From NCBI RefSeq assembly GCF_005862235.1, contig NZ_VCEK01000004.1, forward strand, positions 310,001 through 374,000: a stretch of DNA of 64,000 nt. Direction: 5' to 3'. Both the position numbers and the translations under genes were made by a program. Shown here in pieces: positions 44,388-51,639 of this stretch. Origin of the DNA: Saccharomonospora piscinae (GTDB lineage Bacteria > Actinomycetota > Actinomycetes > Mycobacteriales > Pseudonocardiaceae). Every line of letters starts with the position of its first letter. Position 1 is the stretch's first letter. The notes under the pieces are model-generated. The model did no database searches. It had not been told where the DNA came from and saw only the letters and a list, made by a program, of their open reading frames with translations.

Positions 44388-45005
44388 ATGACGGACCGTT
44401 CCGAGCGCACGAAGGTCGACTTCTACTTCGACCCCATGTGCCCGTTCGCGTGGATCACGTCGCGATGGATTCTGGAGGTCGAGCGGCAGCTCGACATCGA
44501 CCTCCGCTTTCGCGTGATGAGCCTCGCCGTGCTCAACGAGGGACGTGACCTCGACCCCGGCTACCGCGAGTTGCTGGATCAGGCGTGGGGTCCGGTCCGC
44601 GTGGCGATCGCGCTCGCCCGGGAGCACGGCGAGGAGGTGCTGCGCGACTTCTACACCGCATTCGGCACCCGCTATCACAACGAGGACACCAAGGACGTCG
44701 AGTTGGTGCTGAAGCAGGCCGTCGAGCAGGTGGGCGGCTCCCCGGACGTGTTGGCAGCGGCGGGCTCCACCGACTACGACGAGGCGCTGCGAGCCAGCCA
44801 CCACGAGGGCATGGACCCGGTGGGCATGGACGTGGGCACCCCGACCCTGCACGTCGACGGCGTGGCCTTCTTCGGCCCCGTGCTCTCGTCGATCCCGAAG
44901 GGCCAGGACGCCGTCCGGGTCTTCGAGGGCGCGAGGGCGCTGGCCAGCTACCCGGACTTCTTCGAGCTCAAGCGCACCCGCACGGGGTCGCTGTCGTTCG
45001 ACTGA
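44388..45005 (+). CDS. DsbA-family oxidoreductase of the Rv2466c type, second active-site Cys missing
   Basis: A 205-residue thioredoxin-fold protein ([20 protein letters not shown], then [20 protein letters not shown]). Rv2466c of M. tuberculosis is a mycothiol-dependent nitroreductase/mycoredoxin-like enzyme with CPWC; here the motif is CPFA, so only C18 remains. The rest of the fold, including the cis-Pro region VGTPT, is intact. A monothiol mechanism with mycothiol is plausible. ATG 44388 has GAGGAGAGG upstream. It lies beside pepN and rpiB as in mycobacteria. Confidence 0.85.
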   Translation: MTDRSERTKVDFYFDPMCPFAWITSRWILEVERQLDIDLRFRVMSLAVLNEGRDLDPGYRELLDQAWGPVRVAIALAREHGEEVLRDFYTAFGTRYHNEDTKDVELVLKQAVEQVGGSPDVLAAAGSTDYDEALRASHHEGMDPVGMDVGTPTLHVDGVAFFGPVLSSIPKGQDAVRVFEGARALASYPDFFELKRTRTGSLSFD

Positions 45006-45012
45006 GTTCGCC

Positions 45013-45765
45013 TCAGCCGGGTGCGGCGAGGGCGGCGACCGTCACGTCGGCGGGCAGTCGTGAGCGCGCCGCCGCCGCGTCCGGGCTCAGCTCACCGTTC
45101 CGCACGGCGTGGTGCAGGTCCAGCAACAGCCGCAACTCGTGGCGGCAGCGGGCGAGGAAGCCCGGTCCGACAACCTCGCCGTGACCCGGCACCACCGTGT
45201 GCGGTGCGAGGCCGAGCAGCCGGGTGAGGGCGGGCGGCCAACCGGCGAGCGTGGTGTCCGCACCGAACGACTCGGTGCCGAACGAGCCACCCGGCACGTG
45301 CTCCACGAGGTCGCCCGCGAAGACCACTCCGGTGCCGGGCACGTGGACGTACACATCGCCCCGGCTGTGGGCCGCGCCCGGATGGTCGAGCACCACGCTG
45401 CGCCCGCCGAGGTCGAGTTCGACCCTCCCGTCGACGGGCCGGTAATCCGGCACCGCGCGGTCGCGCTCGCGCAGCGCGGCCGCGCAGGCGGGATGGGCCC
45501 ACACCTCGCACGGCAGGAAGGCAGGCAGGCCGTCGGCGTGGTCGAAGTGGTCGTGCGTGAGCACGACGCTCCACGGCAGTGACGTGATCTCGCGGACGGC
45601 CGCGGCGAGTTCGGCGCCCTCGTCCGGGCCCTCGCGCGTGTCCACCACCAGGCACCGTGCCGCGCCCACGACCAGGCCCACCGACAGGTCCCATCCGGCA
45701 TAACGGCGCGTGAACACCCCGGGCGCGAGTTCACGCCAGCGTGGCGCGGGGACCGTTTCCGTCAT
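45013..45765 (-). CDS. Metallo-beta-lactamase fold hydrolase
   Basis: A 250-residue MBL hydrolase with the zinc motif THDHFDH (H71, H73, D75, H76), AHSRGDVYV and VPGHGEVVG for the remaining ligands. No signal peptide. It is convergent with the DsbA gene (7-nt gap). Substrate unknown; glyoxalase II-like or quinolone-signal-like hydrolases share this layout. Confidence 0.85.
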   Translation of the reverse strand: MTETVPAPRWRELAPGVFTRRYAGWDLSVGLVVGAARCLVVDTREGPDEGAELAAAVREITSLPWSVVLTHDHFDHADGLPAFLPCEVWAHPACAAALRERDRAVPDYRPVDGRVELDLGGRSVVLDHPGAAHSRGDVYVHVPGTGVVFAGDLVEHVPGGSFGTESFGADTTLAGWPPALTRLLGLAPHTVVPGHGEVVGPGFLARCRHELRLLLDLHHAVRNGELSPDAAAARSRLPADVTVAALAAPG

Positions 45766-45825
45766 GGGTGCAGCGTAGGCGGGCGGCTGCGTGGGGCGGT
45801 CGCGGAGATGGCAGACTGAGCAGCC

Positions 45826-46299
45826 GTGCGCGTGTACCTCGGAAGCGACCATGCCGGTTACGAGTTGAAGAACCACCTCGTCGAACACCTGCGCGGGCAG
45901 GGCCACGAGGTGACCGACGTCGGCCCCCACGTCTTCGACGCCGCCGACGACTACCCCGCGTTCTGTGTCGAGACCGCCCGCAGGGTGGTCGCCGACGAGG
46001 GCAGCCTCGGCGTCGTCATCGGCGGTTCGGGCAACGGCGAGCAGATCGCGGCGAACAAGGTCCCCGGTGCCCGAGCCGGTCTGGCGTGGAGCGTCGAGAC
46101 GGCCCGGCTCACCCGCGAGCACAACCACGCGCAGCTGATCGGGGTGGGTGCCCGCATGCACACCGTCGGTGAGGCAGCCGAGATCGTCGACGCGTTCGTG
46201 ACCACACCGCCGTCCGAGGACGAGCGGCACCTCCGCCGGATCAGGCAGATCACGGAGTACGAGCGCACCGGCACGCCGCCGCCGCTGCCGCGGGACTGA
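45826..46299 (+). CDS. rpiB: Ribose-5-phosphate isomerase B
   Basis: A 157-residue enzyme interconverting ribose-5-phosphate and ribulose-5-phosphate. SDHAGYELK (7-15) binds phosphate, and IGGSGNGEQIAANK carries the actinobacterial catalytic Glu (E72) in place of the Cys of E. coli RpiB. GTG 45826 is the start. Its stop TGA overlaps the nei ATG by one base. Confidence 0.94.
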   Translation: MRVYLGSDHAGYELKNHLVEHLRGQGHEVTDVGPHVFDAADDYPAFCVETARRVVADEGSLGVVIGGSGNGEQIAANKVPGARAGLAWSVETARLTREHNHAQLIGVGARMHTVGEAAEIVDAFVTTPPSEDERHLRRIRQITEYERTGTPPPLPRD

Positions 46300-47108
46300 T
46301 GCCCGAGGGACACACCCTGCACCGGCTGGCGCGGCTGCACCGGCGGCGTTACGCGGGTACGCCGGTGCGGGTGTCCAGCCCGCAGGGGCGCTTCTCCGCC
46401 GAGGCGGCCGCGCTCACCGGACAGGTCCTGACGTCGGTGGAGGCGCACGGAAAGCACCTGTTCCACCACTACGGTCCACACGGGACAGTGCATGTCCATC
46501 TCGGACTCTACGGAATGTTCACCGAGGCCGTGCTTCCGGTCGCCGAACCCGTGGGGCAGGTACGGATGCGGCTGGTGGGCAGGACGCACTTCACCGACCT
46601 GCGCGGACCCACCCGGTGCGAACTGCTGAGTGCGCCCGAGGTCGAGGCGCTCGTCGGCAGGCTGGGCCCGGACCCCCTGCGTTCCGACGCCGACCCAGAC
46701 CGGGCGTGGCGGCGGGTCTGTCGCTCGCGGGCGTCGGTGGCCACTCTGCTCATGGACCAGTCGGTGGTCGCCGGAGTGGGCAACGTCTACCGGGCCGAGG
46801 TGTTGTACCGCCAGCGCGTACCCCCGGCGACGCCGGGGCGATCACTGTCGCGCGAGCGCTGGGACGCGATATGGGCCGATCTGCGTCACCTGATGGGCGA
46901 GGGTGTCAGGGTGGGCCGGATCGACACCGTCGCCGAGGAGCACCACCCCGACGTCACCGGCAGGCGACCCCGCAACGACCGGCACGGTGGCGAGGTCTAC
47001 GTCTACCGCAGGGCCGGGCAGCCGTGCCTCGTGTGTGACACGCCGGTGGCCCGGACGGAACTGGCAGGCCGGAACCTGTACTGGTGTCCGGCCTGCCAGT
47101 CGGCGTGA
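46299..47108 (+). CDS. nei: Fpg/Nei family DNA glycosylase
   Basis: A 269-residue bifunctional glycosylase/AP lyase. MPEGHTLHRLAR gives the catalytic Pro2/Glu3 after Met removal, LMDQSVVAGVGNVYRAEVLY is the helix-two-turn-helix, and the C-terminal zinc finger has CLVCDT and CPAC. It excises oxidised pyrimidines. Overlap with rpiB indicates co-transcription, as in mycobacteria. Confidence 0.92.
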   Translation: MPEGHTLHRLARLHRRRYAGTPVRVSSPQGRFSAEAAALTGQVLTSVEAHGKHLFHHYGPHGTVHVHLGLYGMFTEAVLPVAEPVGQVRMRLVGRTHFTDLRGPTRCELLSAPEVEALVGRLGPDPLRSDADPDRAWRRVCRSRASVATLLMDQSVVAGVGNVYRAEVLYRQRVPPATPGRSLSRERWDAIWADLRHLMGEGVRVGRIDTVAEEHHPDVTGRRPRNDRHGGEVYVYRRAGQPCLVCDTPVARTELAGRNLYWCPACQSA

Positions 47109-47113
47109 CTCGC

Positions 47114-47905
47114 CTAGAACCCTCCGAAGTCGCCTCCGAAGTCGCCGCCGCCGAAATCACCACCGCCGAAGTCGCCGCCGCCGAAGTCGTCACCGCCTCC
47201 GGCGTCACCTCCGTCTCCCGCGTCGCCGCCGTCACCGCTCTCCATCGCGTCCTCCTGGCCGGCGTCGTAGCCGTCTTCCCAGGCTTCGGCGCTCGGGATT
47301 CCGGCCATCCCGGAGAACATTGTGGAGAACAGCAGCATGGAGCCGAGGCCCCATGCGCCGGCGACGAGGGCGGGCTTCCACCACGGCTCGCTGTACCAGC
47401 CCTGGGGGACCGGGCGACCCGCGACGCGCCCGCCGGGGTAGTAGTGCGGGGTGTTCGACGTCGGCTGCGGCGACGCCTCGTAGTGCTGGCCCTCGACGTC
47501 GACCGACCGGTGCTCGGTCACCTTGCCCGCGCGCTCGCGTTCGGGGTCGTCGGGCAGCGCGGGACCGGGGTCGATGCCCATCGCCGTCCGTGCCGCACGG
47601 ACGTAGTAGAGCCCTTCCAGCGCGGTCTGCTTGGCGAGTTGTGCCTGCTCGGCGGTTTCGGCGCGTTCCATCTCGGAACCCGCGGCGGTGTACCGCTCGC
47701 TCGCGTCGGCCAGTGCCTGCTGTGACGCCAGGTCGGTACCGGTCAGGTTCAGAACCTGCCCGCCGAGGCGTTCCACCCACCGGCGGGCGTCGGCTTTGGC
47801 GTCCTCCACCCGGCGTTGTTTGGCCTGCGCCTGGGACCGCACGAGATAGGCCGTACCGGCGACGACGATCAGCAGGAGCACGATCACCGTGATCGTGGTT
47901 CCCAT
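47114..47905 (-). CDS. Membrane protein with Gly-Asp-Phe repeat tail (DUF1542-like)
   Basis: A 263-residue protein with an N-terminal TM (VIVLLLIVVAGTAYLVRSQ), a helical linker (QALADASERYTAAGSEMERA) and a second TM (WGLGSMLLFSTMFSGMAGIP). The tail is acidic, then repeats GGGDFGGGDF to end FGGF. The tail resembles low-complexity secreted or phase-separating segments. Function unknown. ATG 47905. Convergent with nei (5-nt gap). Confidence 0.78.
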   Translation of the reverse strand: MGTTITVIVLLLIVVAGTAYLVRSQAQAKQRRVEDAKADARRWVERLGGQVLNLTGTDLASQQALADASERYTAAGSEMERAETAEQAQLAKQTALEGLYYVRAARTAMGIDPGPALPDDPERERAGKVTEHRSVDVEGQHYEASPQPTSNTPHYYPGGRVAGRPVPQGWYSEPWWKPALVAGAWGLGSMLLFSTMFSGMAGIPSAEAWEDGYDAGQEDAMESGDGGDAGDGGDAGGGDDFGGGDFGGGDFGGGDFGGDFGGF

Positions 47906-47977
47906 GGGCTACTCCCGGGTTGTTGGATGCGCTGAAACAGACAACGCGGACAGTGTCCCAGGAGTTCCCGTGACCCG

Positions 47978-48520
47978 TCACCAAGCCCGGCCGACGGTGA
48001 ACGAATCCGTCCAGATGTGCTGCAGTTTGACCACGTCGCCCGGTTCGGGTGCGGCCCACATCCGGCTCTCTCCCGCGAAGATGCCGACGTGGTACACGCG
48101 GCCGCCCTCGTGGAAGAACAGGAGGTCGCCGGGGCGCATCTCACTCTTGGGGACATGGGGCAGCGCGGCCCGCTGTTGGCTCGACGTCCGGGGGAGGTCG
48201 ATTCCCGCCCTCGCGTGGACGTACTGCGAGAGGCCGGAGCAGTCGAATCGGTCGGGTCCCTCGGCCCCGTAGACGTAGGGGTCACCGGCGTGCCGGGCGG
48301 CGAGGTCGACGATGCGTTCCCCGTCGGGAGCCGCGGGTTTGCCCACGTTGCCGCCCGGCTTCGGTTTGTCCTTCACCGCGGTAGAGGGAGGCTTCCCGCC
48401 ACCACCGGCGGCGTTCGCGTTCTGGTTCATCATGGCCGATCCCACGGCCGGGGTGCTCAGCAGCGCCGACGCTCCGACGGCCAGCACGGCCACGGATCGC
48501 GCGAAAGCGTGTCGGGACAT
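47978..48520 (-). CDS. Secreted NlpC/P60 peptidoglycan endopeptidase
   Basis: A 180-residue protein with a signal peptide (AVLAVGASALLSTPAVGSA), a Pro-rich linker and an NlpC/P60 domain with catalytic C94 (FDCSGLSQY) and H144 (YHVGIFAG). It cuts peptide cross-links in the wall. ATG 48520 has GGAGGAAAC upstream; a longer open frame (to 48619) adds no signal. Two CRP-type sites lie 222-261 nt upstream of the start. Confidence 0.88.
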   Translation of the reverse strand: MSRHAFARSVAVLAVGASALLSTPAVGSAMMNQNANAAGGGGKPPSTAVKDKPKPGGNVGKPAAPDGERIVDLAARHAGDPYVYGAEGPDRFDCSGLSQYVHARAGIDLPRTSSQQRAALPHVPKSEMRPGDLLFFHEGGRVYHVGIFAGESRMWAAPEPGDVVKLQHIWTDSFTVGRAW

Positions 48521-48741
48521 GTTTCCTCCGTGTGGATTTGCGCGTTCAGGAACTCCTCTTAGGACTTCCGGCCGCCGTTTTCGGCGACACAGAACGGTAA
48601 ACACGTCCACGCTGTACACAGCGAATTGTTCTTTGGGGATTGTCGGGAAAGGAACGCGATTGGAGAGGAACAGGTTTGGCCGCGACCTGCCGCCGACCAG
48701 CGGGTCTGCTCACGGTGCGGAGTCGCTTGACCACTATCGGT

Positions 48742-48781
48742 GGTGACTCGGATCACAGAAATAAGTGTGATTTGAGTCACG
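48742..48781. promoter_or_regulatory. Two CRP/FNR-type sites upstream of the NlpC/P60 gene
   Basis: GGTGACTCGGATCACA (48742-48757) and TGTGATTTGAGTCACG (48766-48781) each match TGTGA-N6-TCACA with one mismatch. Their centres are 24 bp apart, and together they form a 38-bp imperfect palindrome. Actinobacterial Crp/GlxR uses this consensus and is known to control wall-lytic rpf genes. The remaining bases 48521-48741 are probably the long leader of the NlpC/P60 transcript; no gene seen. Confidence 0.65.
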
Positions 48782-48822
48782 TCTCGGGTGGGTGTCGCGG
48801 CCGGTGCGACGGGCTGCCGACG

Positions 48823-49431
48823 TCAGCGTTCCGGCTGTTGGGTCGCCCGGCGTGCGCCGCGCAGGATCAGCTCGGTGGCCGCCACCACCGCATCGGCCGG
48901 GATCGACTCCGGATCGAGGGCGCGTTGGATGGCCAGGCCGTCCTCCAGCGCGTGGATCACGAGGGCGGGAAACGAAGCCTCGGTGGCATCGATCCCCAGC
49001 TCGTGCGCCACGGCGCCGGTCAGCGCTTCGCGAGCGAACTGCTCCCGGTCGGCGAGCGGCGAGCGCCTGCCGGGTGTGCGCTGGAGCGCGTCGCGAACCA
49101 GTTCCAGGCGAAGCGCCAGCCATTCCTCGACGTGGGCCGAGCGCGTGCGGTGCCAGGCGCGCAGTGCTTCCCAGGGGTCGTCCTCGGCCTCGGCGAGTTC
49201 GGCCACCTCGTCGCGCTCGCGGCGGGTTCGCGCCGCCAGCAGTGCCGCGACGAGGGCGTCCTTGTCGGCGAAGTGGCCGTAGAACGCTCCCCGTGTGTAG
49301 CCGGCTCGATCGGCGATCCGCTCGACCGAAGCCCCTGCCACCCCCACCTCCGCGAACACCTCGGCGGCTGCGGCAAGCAGCCGGGACCGGGTGAGTTCCT
49401 GCGATTCCCGACGGGACAGCCGCCTAGCCAC
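48823..49431 (-). CDS. TetR-family regulator divergent from amidase
   Basis: A 202-residue TetR protein with HTH ASVERIADRAGYTRGAFYGH and a helical C-terminal domain. GTG 49431 is the start. It faces the amidase gene across a 64-nt gap containing small palindromes, so it probably represses the amidase and itself. Confidence 0.88.
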   Translation of the reverse strand: MARRLSRRESQELTRSRLLAAAAEVFAEVGVAGASVERIADRAGYTRGAFYGHFADKDALVAALLAARTRRERDEVAELAEAEDDPWEALRAWHRTRSAHVEEWLALRLELVRDALQRTPGRRSPLADREQFAREALTGAVAHELGIDATEASFPALVIHALEDGLAIQRALDPESIPADAVVAATELILRGARRATQQPER

Positions 49432-49453
49432 GAGAGCTCCCGCAAACTTTCAA

Positions 49454-49488
49454 ATTCACTGCTGAATCCAGAGACATATGTGTATCTT
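49454..49488. promoter_or_regulatory. TetR-amidase intergenic operator and amidase promoter
   Basis: Contains the palindromes ATTCA-CTGC-TGAAT (49454-49467) and ACATATGT (49474-49481). TATCTT (49483-49488) ends 7 nt before the amidase ATG, giving a leaderless transcript. Either palindrome could be the TetR site; which one is not clear. Confidence 0.5.
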
Positions 49489-49495
49489 AAGCGCC

Positions 49496-50917
49496 ATGAC
49501 CGCCACTGTGCACGATCCGACCACCTGGACGGCGACACGCATCCGGAGCTCGGTCGCGTCCGGCCGAGCCAGCGCGGCCGAAGTCCTGAGGGCCCACCTG
49601 GCCCGCCTCGATCGCCTCAACCCGTCGCTGGCGGCCGTGACCTCCCGCCGTGACGACGAGGCGCGGCGCGACGCGGCGGCCATCGACGACGCCGTGGCGC
49701 GTGGCGACGCTGTCGGCCCCCTCGCCGGAGTCCCGGTCACGGTCAAGGAGACGACCGACGTCGCCGGGCTCGCGACGACACACGGCCTGCGGGCCTTCGC
49801 CGACCGCGTGGCCAGGGTCGACGCCCCGCCGGTGGACCGGCTGCGCCGTGCCGGCGCCGTCGTGATCGGTCACACGAACATGCCGACCCTGACGCTGACC
49901 GGCATGCACCCGCGCAGCGAACTGTTCGGCGACACCGTGAACCCGTGGGACCCGCATGTCACCCCGGGCGGGAGCAGCGGTGGCGACGCCGTGGCCGTGG
50001 CCGCCGGGCTGGCCGCCTGTGGACTCGGGAACGACTCCGGGGGTTCGACACGGCTTCCCGCGCAGTTCTGTGGCGTCGCCGGGCTGAAGCCGACACCCGG
50101 CCGGGTTCCCGCCGATCACCGGATCGGCTCGGCCGATCCCTCACCGGCCGCGGCGTTGTTCCCCGTCGACGGCCCGCTCGCGCGGACCGTGGCCGACCTG
50201 CGCGCCGTGTTCGACGTGCTCGCCGGGGCCGATCCACGTGATCCACGAGCCGTGCCGGCGCCGCTGCGCGGGCCGGAACTCGCTCGCACGGTCGGCATCG
50301 TTCGCGATCCGGGTGGGCACGGTGTGGACCGGGCCGTCGTCACCGCGCTCGACGACGCGGCTCAGGCGCTCGCCGACAGCGGATACCACGTCGTCGAGGC
50401 CGAGGTGCCGATGCTCGACGAGGCGCTGGAGGTGTACACGGGCATGGTCCTCACCGAGTTCGCCGGGAACTGGCCCGCGATCAGCGCGCTCGTCGGCCCG
50501 GAAGCCTCGCGCTACATCGACTTCGACCTCGACGAACACCCACCGCTGGACCTCGAGGGTTATCTCGACCGCGCGGCCCGGCAGCTGACCGTCCGCCGGG
50601 CGTGGGCCCAGCGGGCGGTGGACACACCGCTCCTGCTCGGCCCGGTCAGCACCCGAGCGTCGTTCGCGCCAGGGCAGGAGTCCAGCTCTGCGGAACAGAA
50701 GCGTCGCTTCGGCCGTTCGATGACGCTCGCGACCTGGTCCACCGCCGTCGGAGCACCCGCCGTCGCCGTGCCGACCGGGCTCGTCGACGGGAGGCCGGTC
50801 GGTGTGCAACTGATCGGACCGGCATGGCGGGAAGACGTCGTGTTCGACGCCGCGCAGGCGATCGAGGACACCTGCGGAGTCCTGACCCCGATGGAGCCCG
50901 TGGCGAACCGCACGTGA
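49496..50917 (+). CDS. Amidase signature family hydrolase
   Basis: A 473-residue amidase with the Ser-cisSer-Lys triad: K84 (VTVKET), S160 (GGSSGG) and S184 (GNDSGGSTRLP). It hydrolyses a small amide; the substrate is unknown. ATG 49496 is leaderless; a TTG/ATG earlier at 49478 is unlikely because it overlaps the -10. The divergent TetR gene is the likely regulator. Confidence 0.88.
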   Translation: MTATVHDPTTWTATRIRSSVASGRASAAEVLRAHLARLDRLNPSLAAVTSRRDDEARRDAAAIDDAVARGDAVGPLAGVPVTVKETTDVAGLATTHGLRAFADRVARVDAPPVDRLRRAGAVVIGHTNMPTLTLTGMHPRSELFGDTVNPWDPHVTPGGSSGGDAVAVAAGLAACGLGNDSGGSTRLPAQFCGVAGLKPTPGRVPADHRIGSADPSPAAALFPVDGPLARTVADLRAVFDVLAGADPRDPRAVPAPLRGPELARTVGIVRDPGGHGVDRAVVTALDDAAQALADSGYHVVEAEVPMLDEALEVYTGMVLTEFAGNWPAISALVGPEASRYIDFDLDEHPPLDLEGYLDRAARQLTVRRAWAQRAVDTPLLLGPVSTRASFAPGQESSSAEQKRRFGRSMTLATWSTAVGAPAVAVPTGLVDGRPVGVQLIGPAWREDVVFDAAQAIEDTCGVLTPMEPVANRT

Positions 50918-50928
50918 GCGGAAATGCG

Positions 50929-50965
50929 AACGGCGCCCCTCCGCGGAGCGGGAATGGGCGCCGTT
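50929..50965 (+). terminator. Rho-independent terminator after the amidase gene
   Basis: Arms AACGGCGCCC (50929-50938) and GGGCGCCGTT (50956-50965), perfect, followed by two more T. Loop of 17 nt. Confidence 0.75.
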
Positions 50966-50984
50966 TTCGCTGGTAGAAGCCTTG

Positions 50985-51055
50985 AGCGGGCGACGGGAAT
51001 CGAACCCGCGTAGCCAGTTTGGAAGACTGGGGCTCTACCATTGAGCTACGCCCGC
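50985..51055 (-). tRNA. tRNA-Gly (anticodon TCC)
   Basis: A 71-nt cloverleaf on the minus strand with acceptor GCGGGCG/CGCCCGC, D-arm AGCTCAATGGTAGAGC, anticodon loop CTTCCAA and T-arm GGTTCGATTCC. Discriminator T. CCA is not encoded. Confidence 0.95.
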
Positions 51056-51134
51056 GCGCGGCCCGTGTACCCGGCCGCATGGGTAGTGTAGCGGTACCCG
51101 CTAGAGTGGTCGCACACCGCCCTCGCGTGGTGAC

Positions 51135-51208
51135 CGGGGTGTGGCGCAGCTTGGTAGCGCATTCGCTTTGGGAGCGAAGGGTCGCAGGTTCAAATCCTGT
51201 CACCCCGA
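51135..51208 (+). tRNA. tRNA-Pro (anticodon TGG)
   Basis: A 74-nt cloverleaf: acceptor CGGGGTG/CACCCCG, D-arm GCGCAGCTTGGTAGCGC, anticodon loop TTTGGGA, T-arm GGTTCAAATCC. CCA is not encoded. It faces the tRNA-Gly gene head to head across 79 nt. Confidence 0.95.
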
Positions 51209-51218
51209 CAGCAGGGTT

Positions 51219-51256
51219 GGCCTGCTACTACACGGACAGGTGTGCAGTAGCAGGCC
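51219..51256 (+). terminator. Hairpin after tRNA-Pro
   Basis: Perfect 11-bp arms GGCCTGCTACT (51219-51229) and AGTAGCAGGCC (51246-51256), starting 10 nt after the tRNA. Confidence 0.7.
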
Positions 51257-51576
51257 GAACCGGCACAGCGCTCGGCGACGCGAACCGCGACCACGCCTCA
51301 CGTCCGCCCATCGCGGGGAGAACGCGATCGTTCACAGCGCGGCGCTGACTGCGGGCGTCTCGCGGACGGCGGCACGGTCCTCCCGATGACACGATGCGGA
51401 CGAAGGACGCCCCTGTCCTGCCGGGGCGCTCCCCGCCCGGTCGAGACGTCGGAGGTGGGTGGTGAAGTGTGTCCCCTGGATATCTCGCTGGCGGCGCTCG
51501 GGAGCGGAGCGCGGGAACACGCGGACGGAGGCTGAGCACCCTCGACCGTCCAGGCGCTCACCCGGAATTGCTCGAG
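51257..51576. other. Gap with no gene recognised
   Basis: About 320 bases with several short open frames in all phases, none with an RBS, a domain or codon bias. Probably non-coding spacer between the tRNA terminator and the hairpin repeat that precedes actP. Confidence 0.6.
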
Positions 51577-51631
51577 TGCCGCGAAGGCCACCTTCACCGC
51601 GTCAGACGCAGTCAAGGTGGCCTTCGCGGCA
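51577..51631. repeat. Dispersed hairpin repeat, copy 2 (GAAGGCCACCTTC family)
   Basis: Perfect 18-bp arms TGCCGCGAAGGCCACCTT (51577-51594) and AAGGTGGCCTTCGCGGCA (51614-51631), 19-nt loop containing ACGCAGT as in the copy at 4471. It lies 9 nt downstream of the actP stop (read on the minus strand) and can act as its terminator. Confidence 0.85.
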
Positions 51632-51639
51632 TCACCCAT

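Noticed and set aside
48521-48741. c-di-AMP (ydaO) riboswitch upstream of the NlpC/P60 gene
   Set aside because: Such genes often have one, but I could not find the conserved ydaO core; CRP-type sites fit better.
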